Part shown: one piece after another, positions 49,802-61,395 of the stretch | Position numbering within the stretch: position 1 is the stretch's first letter | How the letters are laid out: each line of letters opens with the position of its first letter | DNA from: Bugulina stolonifera | Taxonomy: Eukaryota; Bryozoa; Gymnolaemata; Cheilostomatida; Bugulidae | Direction: 5' to 3' | NCBI GenBank assembly: GCA_935421135.1 | Contig: OW285187.1 | Span: 36,272,818 to 36,336,817 of the forward strand | Length of the DNA stretch: 64,000 bases | Position numbers and translations under genes: made by a program | The notes under the pieces: generated by a model | Database searches by the model: none | What the model saw: the letters and a program-made list of their open reading frames with translations, nothing else | Told to the model about the DNA's origin: nothing

Positions 49802-51663
49802 AGCAAAAGACAAAAAATACACAAACTCATCAAATTTTTTTAAAAGATGTTCTCAAGAGTATGATTTGCTAAACAACAAATTAGATCTTTTTTTACCCTT
49901 CATAATGTAAACGTATGTGTGCGAGCTCATAATTTAAATTTATGCATGTTTGAACATAAGGGGGAAAAGTGAAGAGTTCTGCTTCAAGGAATTCTTACAT
50001 GTATATATCATCCATCAAAAATATTTTCTGATATAGCCCCTTGCATCGGCAGTAAGAACATACCTACGAAGGCAAGGTCTGTCCGCATGCTTGCTGTGTA
50101 TATCTTGTAACGTTGGTATGGATACGCATGCCTTATCACCCACCAATCACATCTTCAAGGCTTTTTTTCAGCAATGCAACTTGCACCTAAAACAGCAAGG
50201 GTTTTACAACTGTAGGTAATAAAATATAAATGTGCTGGTCCAGAAACAAAGAATTATTCTAGGGTGTAGATGGAAAAATATTTGTAGAACAATAATAGGA
50301 GTGGAAGGGCTATGTGCATGTGAAATAACAGAAGGGCAAACAGAACTGCAGCCTTCGCCATGAAATTAATGCCACAGTTTTAATGCTAGTATCCTCCAGA
50401 AAATATCTAGTAAACATGGAACATAACTACAACCTAGATTAGACTACTTGAACATTAGCCTTAATTATATACATTAAAATCAAAATGAAATTGAAATCCT
50501 TATTGCATTGCTAGGTAAAACATAGGCCTACTATAGCAGTCTTGCTACACTATAAATTAATGATAATAACAGAATAACACAATACAAGACTACATTTAGG
50601 CCTAGTATAATTTTGTATACATGTCTATAGCCATAACAAATAATTATACATGTGTATTTAAAACTACATTTAGGCTATTTTATAAATTTCTTGTGGATCA
50701 AGATAAAATTTTGCCGATTGCGATCAACTTCATCACATTTAATTATATTATTATAAAAATATTATATTGAGTAATTATAACAGATTTGTGACGAGGTATG
50801 AGCATAATTCACATGGCAATGGAATAAGCAATAAGAATTTTATAAAATGATAATTATTATTAATTATAATTATTATGGATAAATACATGTTTCCACTAAA
50901 AAGTAATTGCCATAAATTACAATGAATAATTAAATTAAGTAAACTTAAATTCTTATCCATGTCACAAAATGAAGTTCAAATTTTCCAACCAACTAGCTAC
51001 TAACTATTACTATAACTAGTGAATGTAATCTTTCTCCTAGTCAGTCACATACCTTTTCCAGAGAAACTGATGTCATATTTAGCCTTTGGTTACTAGTGAT
51101 TCTCATGATAGACCTCTATTATGTGTTGTGAACCCCAGAGTCAGAGTGAGTTAACTCTCAGCTCAAACTAACTCCTTGTCATGTCTAATGTCTAGCTGTC
51201 TGTTTCCATAATTCAATGAATATCTATGTCAATATTTATTTAGAGAACAGTTTGTCGGTCTTTGGATGCTCCATTTAGCTCTCAAGATAACCAATATGGA
51301 GAACTGAATGAATTTATCATTACACATTTGCTACAAAAGTTGCCAAATCTAGTATCCAGTAGGTTTTCTGCTACTCACTTTCTTAGATAATTTTTATCAA
51401 AATGACAGGAAGTGCATGCAACTGACCAATGAAAGTTGGCGTAGGGGGATTCTAATATTTTCTAACATCAAGTAAGGAGCAGACAACTCTAATTTTAAAA
51501 ATTTTGAAAAAATTAAATTTTTACCTTTTTGTCAAGTGATTTCGAGGGGTTAGTAAATGGATTTGAATTGCCCATGTTTTAATCTATCTGCACACAAAAA
51601 ATTGTGTAGATTGGAGAGGTCAGGAGCGAAAAGTCATAATTTTGCTGCTTGGCTGATGGACTA

Positions 51664-52482
51664 TATGTATGGTATGTATGTATGTATGTATGTATGGTAT
51701 GTATGGTATGTATGGTATGTATGGTATGTATGGTATGTATGGTATGTATGGTATGCATGGTATGTATGGTATGTATGGTATGTATGGTATGTATGGTATG
51801 TATGGTATGTATGGTATGTATGGTATGTATGGTATGTATGGTATGTATGGTATGTATGTATGTATGTATGGTATGTATGGTATGTATGGTATGTATGGTA
51901 TGTATGGTATGTATGGTATGTATGGTATGTATGGTATGTATGGTATGTATGGTATGTATGGTATGTATGTATGGTATGTATGGTATGTATGGTATGTATG
52001 TATGTATGTATGTATGTATGGTATGTATGGTATGTATGTATGTATGCATGTATGCATGTATGCATGTATGCATGTATGCATGTATGCATGTATGCATGTA
52101 TGCATGTATGCATGTATGCATGTATGCATGTATGCATGTATGCATGTATGCATGTATGCATGTATGCATGTATGCATGTATGCATGTATGCATGTATGCA
52201 TGTATGCATGTATGCATGTATGCATGTATGCATGTATGCATGTATGCATGTATGCATGTATGCATGTATGCATGTATGCATGTATGCATGTATGCATGTA
52301 TGCATGTATGCATGTATGCATGTATGCATGTATGCATGTATGCATGTATGCATGTATGCATGTATGCATGTATGCATGTATGCATGTATGCATGTATGCA
52401 TGCATGCATGTATGCATGCATGCATGTATGCATGCATGCATGCATGCATGCATGCATGCATGCATGCATGTATGTATGTACG
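51664..52482. repeat. TATG-based microsatellite with two domains
   Basis: The first part (51664-52035) is GGTATGTAT units of 9 bp. The second (52036-52480) is an alternating ATGT/ATGC 8-bp unit, changing to pure ATGC at the end. Long open frames exist in all six frames for this reason only. Confidence 0.97.
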
Positions 52483-52970
52483 TATGTACTATTAGTATAC
52501 TATACTGTATGTACTATTAATATTATACTGTATATATATATGTAGAGTTACCCACACACAGTCAGTTAATTACTTAGTAATTGGTAAAGATCAGAGACCT
52601 TGGCCAGAGAGAAAGTTTAATTAACACCAACTGAGACATGTAAATATAGATTGATAGCTTGCTTGAATTCACGCTTTCCTCAGCTAATCTGTAAGCTATG
52701 ATAATTGCATCATGTAATAAACAATAGTACCATGTCTTTGCTTGGCTGGCTGGCCACTTTCTAACAGGAGGCAGGACTAACAGGTGAGTGTTCTATATTC
52801 TTCTCCATAGATCTAGTGTGTTGATGAGCCCATTATTGAAGGGAGCCTGTTTCAACATGAACTGCAGTCATACTTTAATATTTTACCTACTTTGTAAGTT
52901 CATATTTTAGTTAGAGATTTAGAACCTACATGTATATTTTTTATTCAAATGCTGAATATTATTATAATGT
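52483..52970. other. Spacer
   Basis: Non-repetitive, no gene recognised. Confidence 0.4.
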
Positions 52971-52974
52971 TATA

Positions 52975-53630
52975 TGCATGTATGTCTAGGTGTATACAGA
53001 CCATCTACAGTTATATACATGTATGTGTAGGTGTATACAGACCATCCACAGTTATACATGTATGTATGTCTAGGTGTATACAGACTATCTACAGTTATAT
53101 ACATGTATGTATAGGTGTATACAGACTATCCACAGTTATACATGCATGTATGTATAGATGTATACAGACTATCCACAGTTATATGCATGTATGTGTATGT
53201 ATAGGTGTATACAGACTATCCACAGTTATACATGCATGTATGTATAGATGTATACAGACTATCCACAGTTATATACATGTATGTATAGGTGTATACAGAC
53301 TATCTACAGTTATATACATGTATGTATAGGTGTATACAGACTATCTACAGTTATATGCATGTATGTATAGGTGTACACAGACTATCTACAGTTATATACA
53401 TGTATGTATAGGTGTATACAGACTATCTACAGTTATATACATGTATGTATAGGTGTATAGAGACTATCTGCAATTATATGCATGTATGTATAGGTGTACA
53501 CAGACTATCTACAGTTATATGCATGTATGTCTAGGTGTATACAGACTATCCACAGTTATACATGTATGTATAGGTGCATACAGACTATCCACAGTTATAC
53601 ATGTATGTCTAGGTGTATACGGAACCCATC
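52975..53630. repeat. 37-41-bp minisatellite
   Basis: About seventeen copies of GTGTATACAGACTATCTACA, then GTTATATACATGTATGTATAG. A run of variant copies (TCCACAG) alternates with the TCTACAG form. Confidence 0.94.
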
Positions 53631-53829
53631 TAGGCTTGCTGATATTGTTCTCCTCTGTGATTATGGTAACAGGAATATTCGGAAACAAATAAATAGAATG
53701 CATATACATGTAGATCAGTAATGTTGTCATTATTTGCAGATGATAGACTAGACTGTCTGTCTGCGTCAAAGTCTGTCTGCAGCTACATGTGTGAAATTAC
53801 AGGTGTAGTGTTATTATAGTCACAACACC

Positions 53830-53998
53830 TTTCTGTTGATATGTTAGCCTAGGTTCTGTTGATATGTTAGCTTAGGTTCTGTTGATAGGTTAGCCTAGGT
53901 TCTATTGATAGGTTAGCCTAAGTTCTGTTGATAGGTTAGCCTAGGTTCTGTTGATAGGTTAGCTTAGGTTCTGTTGATAGGTTAGCCTAGGTTCTGGC
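53830..53998. repeat. 23-bp minisatellite
   Basis: Seven to eight copies of TTCTGTTGATAGGTTAGCCT AGG. Confidence 0.93.
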
Positions 53999-54374
53999 CC
54001 CACTCTGGGACACATAGCATGCTGCTACTGCTCCTTGTACATGTGCAATGTGAATTATGTAACCATTAAATAGTAAATACAAATATTATTACAGGCAATT
54101 ATAATTCTAAACATGGTTACTACTGTATACTGTATGTGGGTTCACACACAGACTGGGTTGTGTTGTTTAGTCCTGTTTCTGCCTGTTAAATAATACTGAA
54201 ATAGTAAATACATTTACATTGTGCTGACACAAGTCCTGGGAGAGTTGTGTCCTCATGAGACAATCACCTGGGAATTCTACTTATAGCAAGGAGAGTGGTG
54301 GCATTGCAGACATGTGTCAATATTTGACCAGGCTGTGTGTACTATCTATCTGTTATATAAATGTACCTGATAAT

Positions 54375-55029
54375 ACAGTAGGTGAGAGTATGTATGCCCA
54401 TATACTGCATACCTGTCAACCTGAAATGAAAAAATATAGTGGGTCCCAGCTTCCAAGTGCATAGGTAAAATTTGCAAAACCCTAACTTCCAACTGTAAAA
54501 TGTACATTTTGGAGAATTAGAACTGTGGGGGGGGGGGGGGGTATGGGTGCCAAGCTTCACTGCTATCACAGACAGCCCTGATCATTATCTTTTGACATAA
54601 TCAGTAATACATGTAAATTAGCTACCATGCTTGTACTTTTAGCAACTAAACTAAATCACAAAAATAAAAAGCTAAAAAAGAGACTGGTAGTGAAAACAAT
54701 TTGCTCAAATATATTAGACTTATGTACACATGCACAATATAAGCTATGTAGTAGCTGATAACTCCAAAGCTGTATAATAATACCAGATAGAGTAAAATGA
54801 GACTGAACAAGGGTATTAATTTGATGCTATTCATTGGATAATCTTGGCTATTGGATGTTAGATAATACAAAAATGAAAAATCCCAATCTGATGCCCTGAA
54901 ATCGGGAGGATATAGGGATATAGGGAGCTGGTGGGAGTGAGAGTTTGAAATAGGGAGGGTCCCGCCCAAATCGGAGTAGTTGACAGGTATGACATACTGT
55001 ATGTGGGCATACATACCGTCACCTACTGT
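54375..55029. mobile_element. Inverted-repeat element, about 655 bp
   Basis: The ends ACAGTAGGTGAGAGTATGTA, then TGCCCATATACTG and CATACCTGTCAAC, are inverted at 54976-55029. The inner ends CATACCTGTCAAC / GTTGACAGGTATG are the strongest match. A poly-G run lies at 54529-54541 and GGGAGG/GGTCCCGCC near the right end. No coding sequence. Confidence 0.75.
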
Positions 55030-55560
55030 AACAGTCATACTCTGTGAATACTGAGATAATGTACAGAGTGCACAGCCCATACACTGTATGTAGGTATATA
55101 GATATACTAACATGTATACTATACTATACATCATGATATATTATACACCATAGTGTAGAGTCTGTTAGCTTACATGCCTACAATATACTATCAATGCTAT
55201 ACGAGAGTGGACTATTCCCAAGACAGTCAGAAATAGCAATAAATTATATTTACTAATTTCTTATTTACATGTAATTAATAAAGTTAATAAAATCAGTTCT
55301 GAGAAATTAAAACTGGTGCAACCATTGGTATACACTACAGTATGTGCAGTGCAAGTATAGACATACACATATACACAATACATACCTAGGTGTGCATATA
55401 CACAGATATATACATGTAACTACATAAATACAGGTGAAAGAATTAAAAACTCATTTAAACTCGTCTCTCACCATCTCTCACTGTAGCCATTTTAGTCCAT
55501 GTGGATAGAAAACTCATTTTGTTGTTAATCATGGTGAACTAACTAATGTAAAATAATCAG
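55030..55560. other. Spacer
   Basis: AT-rich, no gene or regular repeat recognised. Confidence 0.4.
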
Positions 55561-55561
55561 C

Positions 55562-56580
55562 AGCTGATATGGTGAGCTGTGTGTCAGCTGATATGGTGAG
55601 GTGTGTGTCAGCTGGTATGGTGAGGTGTGTGTCAGCTGGTATGGTGAGGTGTGTGTCAGCTGATATGGTGAGCTGTGTGTCAGCTGGTATGGTGAGGTGT
55701 GTGTCAGCTGGTATGGTGAGCTGTGTGTCAGCTGATATGGTGAGGTGTGTGTCAGCTGGTATGGTGAGGTGTGTGTCAGCTGGTATGGTGAGGTGTGTGT
55801 CAGCTGATATGGTGAGGTGTGTGTCAGCTGGTATGGTGAGCTGTGTGTCAGCTGATATGGTGAGGTGTGTGTCAGCTGATATGGTGAGCTGTGTGTCAGC
55901 TGGTATGGTGAGGTGTGTGTCAGCTGGTATGGTGAGCTGTGTGTCAGCTGGTATGGTGAGCTGTGTGTCAGCTGGTATGGTGAGGTGTGTGTCAGCTGGT
56001 ATGGTGAGGTGTGTGTCAGCTGGTATGGTGAGGTGTGTGTCAGCTGATATGGTGAGCTGTGTGTCAGCTGATGTGGTGAGGTGTGTGTCAGCTGATATGG
56101 TGAGCTGTGTGTCAGCTGGTATGGTGAGGTGTGTGTCAGCTGGTATGGTGAGGTGTGTGTCAGCTGGTATGGTGAGGTGTGTGTCAGCTGGTATGGTGAG
56201 CTGTGTGTCAGCTGGTATGGTGAGGTGTGTGTCAGCTGATATGGTGAGCTGTGTGTCAGCTGGTATGGTGAGCTGTGTGTCAGCTGGTATGGTGAGCTGT
56301 GTGTCAGCTGGTATGGTGAGCTGTGTGTCAGCTGGTATGGTGAGCTGTGTGTCAGCTGATATGGTGAGCTGTGTGTCAGCTGATGTGGTGAGGTGTGTGT
56401 CAGCTGATATGGTGAGCTGTGTGTCAGCTGGTATGGTGAGGTGTGTGTCAGCTGGTATGGTGAGGTGTGTGTCAGCTGGTATGGTGAGGTGTGTGTCAGC
56501 TGGTATGGTGAGCTGTGTGTCAGCTGCTATGGTGAGCTGTGTGTCAGCTGATATGGTGAGGTGTGTGTCAGCTGGTATGG
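55562..56580. repeat. 24-bp minisatellite with an E-box in each unit
   Basis: About 42 copies of GTCAGCTGRTATGGTGAGST GTGT. Each has CAGCTG (an E-box) and GGTGAG, a donor-like core. Because 24 is a multiple of three, an open frame of eight-residue repeats (MVSCVSAG/D) runs through it on the plus strand. Its repetitive, codon-blind character argues against a protein. Confidence 0.96.
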
Positions 56581-57647
56581 TATATGGACATGATCGGCTA
56601 CTGTTTTCAAATGCTGTCTTACTTCATGTAAATTATAAAAGTGTCACTGAAATGCTTCTTTATGGTACAAGGAACCTCATAAGGTGAGTGTACATAGCAT
56701 ATATTATTATAATCTAACATAACTTGTGTAGTAAGAAATAGTTATATGTTTTAAGCAGTTCGTATGTACACTTGTACTGGTGTATATACATTGTAATGTA
56801 ATATAAAATATCCATAACAATTATAATAGACCTTGTACCTGTGTATGAATACTGTATGTAATGTAATTATGTACAATAATAAAGGTACGTAATGAAATAA
56901 TGTAACATAATAATACAACTGTGTTTGCTACAACAACATACAAGTATTTCCAGTATAATATATTGTTAATATATTGAGAAATAATATGGTGTAGTATACA
57001 GGACATTATTATATTATATAAAATGTATTTAAATAGTACATAATTCTTCTTAAATGATTTTCCCTATAATATTGCAAGAAACCAGTCCTAGATTTTAAAA
57101 AATCAATTGCCATTATACATGTATGGTACATGTATACTGCATATACGACGACGTATATACAATATATACAATATATACATGTATATTATAGTAGATTCTA
57201 TATACACATGTATGTCTCAGGATAATATCACATCTCAGTGGGGCCACTTTTATTTATGTATATAGCTATTAGATGGGATAGTTTCCATCAGTCTACTCAG
57301 TGAGTCACATGAGCTGAACAGGGTGCACACTTGCTTTAGACAGAGTATAGTTCTTCTATATACTGGTAAATATCCTTATTTCTACCTAAAGAGTTATTAA
57401 TATTGCTACTGTATGTACATATTCGACTATTACACAGTTCAGGATTCTTAATACGAAAAATTTATTTATCAGAGCTGATGTTGTCTTGCGATTGTTCCCA
57501 TAGGAACCATATATTTGGTGGTCTATGCATTTACTGCGACTCCTGCTAACAAAAGAGAGAGCACAACTTCAATGGTTATCATGTGCACAGTTAGTTCAAA
57601 TAGCATCTGTTATTACTTTATAGACATCAGGCTAGTGAGGTTATAGA
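56581..57647 (+). other. GPCR upstream region, possible leader exon
   Basis: The sequence 56571-56681 could be a non-coding exon: it follows GTGTGTCAG and ends AAG/GTGAGTGTAC. Another acceptor-like TTATAG sits just before the GPCR start. Otherwise AT-rich with nothing recognised. Confidence 0.25.
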
Positions 57648-59234
57648 ATGGGAGCTGAAGAAGCACTTCTTTATGAGATGTGTTCTAAGTGGAGGAGAGA
57701 TATGGCTAGAGATGACAGTGGTGGGATAACTCCTGCTAACACATCATATGACACCTTATATCACAACAGCACACGGTCCAACTACACTCACACCTTCAAT
57801 AGTACAGGGCAGGTGCTGCTGACCAACTACTATGGGACAGGGCAGCTACTGACCAGCATCAATGGGACGGGGAATGTAGTGACCGACTTCAATGGAACAG
57901 AGCAAGCCATGACCAACATCCTTGCCGAGTTCTGCACTGGATCAGCAGGAAGCAAGGAGCTGCAAGACCTACTGACCTCTCCGCTGGATAAACTGACATA
58001 TCATCTTAATGGAATTGGTGGACTAGTCATCTGCATACTGGGCTTCATTGCTAACTTGATGTCTATTTCTGTACTGAAGGAGAAATCATTGTCACCATCT
58101 TCGTCTAAGGGATCGACATCAAGTACTGCTCTATACTTAATAGCTCTTGCGGTGGCTGACAGCTTACTGCTGGTGTTTGCTGCATGTTTAAGTATGAACA
58201 CAATTCTAAGAGTAACATTCCCCGGCTCAGTGGAGATCAACAACTATGTTAACTACACGGCAACGTTTGTTGAATACCTAGTTAACATATTCCAGACGTG
58301 CTCCATTTGGTTAACTGTTGCTTTTACAGTCGACAGATACATAATGATTTGCCATCCATTTGGCGGAGTCAAGTACTGCACGCGTCACAGAGCTTTGGTG
58401 GTCATAACATGTCTGTACGTACTCGCCGCTATCTATAACACACCCGACCTGTTTGAATTTAAGAGTATTCCTCAGCTAAGAGTGAAGGAAGGCAAGCAGT
58501 ACTACTACGTGAAGAGAGAGCTCACCCCTTTTGGTTCCAGCAGGGAGTACCTGAGTATCTATCACTTAGGCATGTATCTCGTATTTATTGTTGTCCTCCC
58601 CTGTCTCATTCTAGCGGTGTTGAACCTCAGGCTGATTATCACTGTAAAAAAGTCAAAGTCAACGGAGAGACGTCTGAGCCTGGGAACTTCTACAGTACAG
58701 CATCGTAACGACACAACTATCATGTTAGTTGCCGTCGTAGTTGTCTTCTTCTTCCTGCAGGTGCCGGCTATGACATCACATATTATTTGGTCTCTAGTGC
58801 CTGCTTACGTAATGGCTCTAGACCCACAATACAATGGGCTTAGAATCATGCAAGATGTTTCCAACTTTCTAGTAGTCTTAAACTCGGCGGTCAACATTTT
58901 ATTGTATTATGCATTCAGTCGTAACTTCAGGCGCAAATTTGCTAGCAAATTCTGCAGAAGGCCGTGCAAGCAAGCAAGAAAACTGTTCACTTCAGAGTTA
59001 AGAAGAAAGCTTTCCTGCCGTAGTGCCAACACTGAAGCAACGGAGGGGACATGGTACGCCCCGTACCCTAAACAGATAAATGAGAGAAAGCCAAGTCGAT
59101 CCAACTCATTGATTGAACTCTCTACCGCCTCCAATACTTTCAGGTTTGAGAATCGTGTCGTCGTGACGAGAGAGGAGTTGGCATCAACTGAGGAGAGGAC
59201 CAGGCTAGACACTAATGGCGTACATGTAGAGTGA
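57648..59234 (+). CDS. Class A GPCR, peptide (FMRFamide receptor-like)
   Basis: Intronless frame of 528 residues. The outer N-terminus is about 120 residues with six N-glycosylation sites and a degenerate ten-residue repeat (NSTGQ, YGTGQ, NGTGN, NGTEQ). Seven membrane segments follow, at about 121-143 (GFIANL), 160-182 (LAVAD), 205-228, 249-268, 306-330, 357-380 (FFFLQVP) and 400-421. TM3 ends with TVDRYIMICHPF (DRY 229-231). TM7 has NSAVNILLYY, the NxxxY form. The TM3 region (IFQTCSIWLTVAFTVDRY) resembles FMRFamide and related peptide receptors, which signal through G proteins at the plasma membrane. Odd points: no Cys at the top of TM3 or in loop 2, so the usual disulphide is missing, and Trp of CWxP is Leu. 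The tail has a CRRPC palmitoylation-type site. The ligand cannot be told. Confidence 0.93.
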   Translation: MGAEEALLYEMCSKWRRDMARDDSGGITPANTSYDTLYHNSTRSNYTHTFNSTGQVLLTNYYGTGQLLTSINGTGNVVTDFNGTEQAMTNILAEFCTGSAGSKELQDLLTSPLDKLTYHLNGIGGLVICILGFIANLMSISVLKEKSLSPSSSKGSTSSTALYLIALAVADSLLLVFAACLSMNTILRVTFPGSVEINNYVNYTATFVEYLVNIFQTCSIWLTVAFTVDRYIMICHPFGGVKYCTRHRALVVITCLYVLAAIYNTPDLFEFKSIPQLRVKEGKQYYYVKRELTPFGSSREYLSIYHLGMYLVFIVVLPCLILAVLNLRLIITVKKSKSTERRLSLGTSTVQHRNDTTIMLVAVVVVFFFLQVPAMTSHIIWSLVPAYVMALDPQYNGLRIMQDVSNFLVVLNSAVNILLYYAFSRNFRRKFASKFCRRPCKQARKLFTSELRRKLSCRSANTEATEGTWYAPYPKQINERKPSRSNSLIELSTASNTFRFENRVVVTREELASTEERTRLDTNGVHVE

Positions 59235-59335
59235 CTTGGGTGTGGCAGTTGGTAGTACATGTATAGTGACTTAGGTGTGGCAGTTGGTAGTACATGTATA
59301 GTGACTTGGGTGTGGCAGTTGGTAGTACATGTATG
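59222..59335 (+). repeat. 35-bp array amplifying the GPCR stop-codon end
   Basis: The gene ends GTACATGTAGAGTGACTTGG with TGA inside. The unit GTACATGTATAGTGACTTGG, then GTGTGGCAGTTGGTA, follows three times. Confidence 0.9.
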
Positions 59336-59391
59336 TGAACATAATTACTGTGTTGATGTTGTTGGTGTGATGTTAGATTTGGTCTCACACA

Positions 59392-59615
59392 TAGTGCATT
59401 CTGTATCACAATGTATAGTACTTACGTTCTGTATCACAATGTGTAGTACTTACATTTTGTACCACAATGTGTAGTACTTACATTTTGTATCACAATGTGT
59501 AGTACTTACATTCTGCATCACAATGTATAGTACTTACATTCTGTATCACAATGTATAGTACTTACATTCTGTATCACAATGTGTAGTACTTACACTCTGT
59601 ACCACAGTGTGTGTT
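59392..59615. repeat. 29-bp minisatellite in the GPCR 3' region
   Basis: Seven to eight copies of TTCTGTATCACAATGTGTAG TACTTACA. AATAAA at 59647 just beyond may be the GPCR polyadenylation signal. Confidence 0.93.
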
Positions 59616-59652
59616 TTACATTATTTTTAAGGTGAAAACTGGGATAAATAAA

Positions 59653-60160
59653 TAACATAATACATTTAGTTATACTTCATGTATTTTAATACTGTTGTTA
59701 TGCATGCTTACAATACAATAAACAAATACTATGAGTGTAGAGTATAATGATTTGAGTATAACCTGTGCATGCTATTGTATGGATACATGAAGCTGAGGCA
59801 TGAAATCTGCAGCAATTGTAAAATAGTCTGAATATTCTATGATAGCTCTCCAAATAGTGGTTAGGGTAGTTCAATACCAATAATTGTATGCAGGGGTTGA
59901 GTTGGCGAGTTAGGGCGCCCCCACCCAAACAATTGTAGCCTCCACTCAATGTTTACATGAATTGGAACTTAGGCTCCGTTTTCTATTGATTCCAATTGAC
60001 TGTATGCAAACCCCAAGGCTCAGCATGTTGCAAAATAATAGATGGTTGAACGCATAAAGATTATACAATATTGAGTTATTTTGTTATATTATTTGTGATC
60101 TACAGAGTAACAGAAAATATTATTAAAATTAACACAATTTTATAAATTCTTCAAGACACA
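59653..60160. other. Intergenic spacer
   Basis: No gene recognised. AT-rich. Confidence 0.4.
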
Positions 60161-60163
60161 TAC

Positions 60164-60215
60164 ACCTGTACACCAGTACACATACACCAGTACACATACA
60201 CCAGTACACATGCAC
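60164..60215. repeat. 13-bp repeat (ACACCAGTACACAT)
   Basis: Three to four short copies. Confidence 0.8.
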
Positions 60216-60379
60216 CATGTATATCGTGTTCCTACCTGCTGGTTGTTTTTATGCCATGTTTGTTATAATCATACCTAAATTCCCTAGAGATGGGACTATA
60301 TGCAAAGTCTAGTTCAACTGAAATTTATTAGCATAATATACGTGCATGTACATAATACATGTATTGTATATGCATCTAG

Positions 60380-60665
60380 TATGTATAGATGTACATGTAT
60401 GCGTATCTAAATGTGCATGTATGTGTATCTAAATGTACATGTATGTGTATCTAGATGTACATGTATGTGTATCTAAATGTGCATGTATGTGTATCTAAAT
60501 GTACATGTATGTGTATCTAGATGTACATGTATGTGTATCTAAATGTGCATGTATGTGTATCTAAATGTACATGTATGTGTATCTAGATGTACATGTATGT
60601 GTATCTAAATGTACATGTATGTGTATCTAGATGTACAAGTATGTGTATCTAGATGTACATGTAGG
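60380..60665. repeat. 20-bp minisatellite with TACATGTA
   Basis: About thirteen copies of ATGTACATGTATGTGTATCT AA. The variants GTGCATG, TAAATG and TAGATG alternate in a regular order, giving a 60-bp higher unit. Confidence 0.95.
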
Positions 60666-60689
60666 AATAGAATGCGACATTATAACATA

Positions 60690-60870
60690 TATACAGTGTA
60701 CATGCATATACAGTGTATATACAGTGTATATACAGTGTATATACACTGTATATACACTGTATATACACTGTATATACACTGTATATACAGTGTATATACA
60801 CTGTATATACACTGTATATACACTGTATATACACTGTATATACACTGTATATACAGTGTATATACACTGA
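60690..60870. repeat. Self-complementary 10-bp repeat (TATACACTG/CAGTGTATA)
   Basis: Each unit can pair with its neighbours, as TATACACTG and CAGTGTATA alternate irregularly. Confidence 0.93.
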
Positions 60871-61247
60871 CACAGACACGAAGCTAAATGCCAAGTTTAT
60901 ATTCTCTGTCTAGGCTGACAGACAGAAATAGGAATATTTAGTTGCTGCCGGGTTAAAAGGAACTTCATACTGTGGCAGTGAAATGTCACTAGTCAGCGGG
61001 TAGCTAATATATACAATTATAAAGTGACTACTGATAGCTTGGACTCATCTGCTAATGGGTCCACTAAACTCCACATGTTCAGCGTCTGGTCTGAATAATT
61101 TCGCATGTTGTTGATCCCTTCAATGTTTTACCTTCTATCATATGAATATTATATACTATAGCGGCCTACCTAATAGTATATATTATATACTATAGCCTAC
61201 CTAATATTATATACATGTAGTATATATAGATGTCAGGTAATATAATT

Positions 61248-61395
61248 CAGGGGCGTTTCTAGAAAATTATCAAAGGGATGGCGAAATCAGCAGGCCGGGG
61301 GTCCAGGGGGCCGCCTAGGCCCCCTGGCGGGGTCCGGGGCAGCGCCCCGGCCGCTGAAGCCGCTGAGCGCATTTCAGTGTCCAAAGCTGCATCCA
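61248..61395 (+). mobile_element. Transposon terminus, GC-rich (hAT-like end)
   Basis: CAGGGGCGTTTCTAGAAAA followed by GGGGGTCCAGGGGGCCGCC and GGCCCCCTGGCGGGGTCC is the typical look of a hAT-type end with GC-rich hairpins. It stands out from the AT-rich surroundings. The opposite end was not found. Confidence 0.5.

Larger units (their letters stand above)
47864..51661. mobile_element. 3.8-kb element with terminal inverted repeats
   Basis: The left end GTCCATCAGCCAACCATCAA and the block CGCTCCTGACCTCTCCAATC, then TACACAAATTTTT, are found inverted at 51597-51661. The inverted repeat is therefore about 65 bp, imperfect near the ends and almost exact in the inner block. TA flanks both ends and a TATG microsatellite lies on both sides, consistent with insertion into that repeat. 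Inside are a 155-168-bp tandem duplication and two minus-strand stretches that may be remnants of its own gene. Confidence 0.8.

Noticed and set aside
47864..51661. Host gene inside the 3.8-kb element
   Set aside because: Only short open stretches and no recognisable conserved domain.
51557..52545. Overlapping 260-310-codon frames on both strands
   Set aside because: The microsatellite TATG/CATG gives open frames everywhere.
55569..56687. 372-codon frame with MVSCVSAG repeats
   Set aside because: A 24-bp repeat is a multiple of three and open by construction. There is no signal peptide or other domain.
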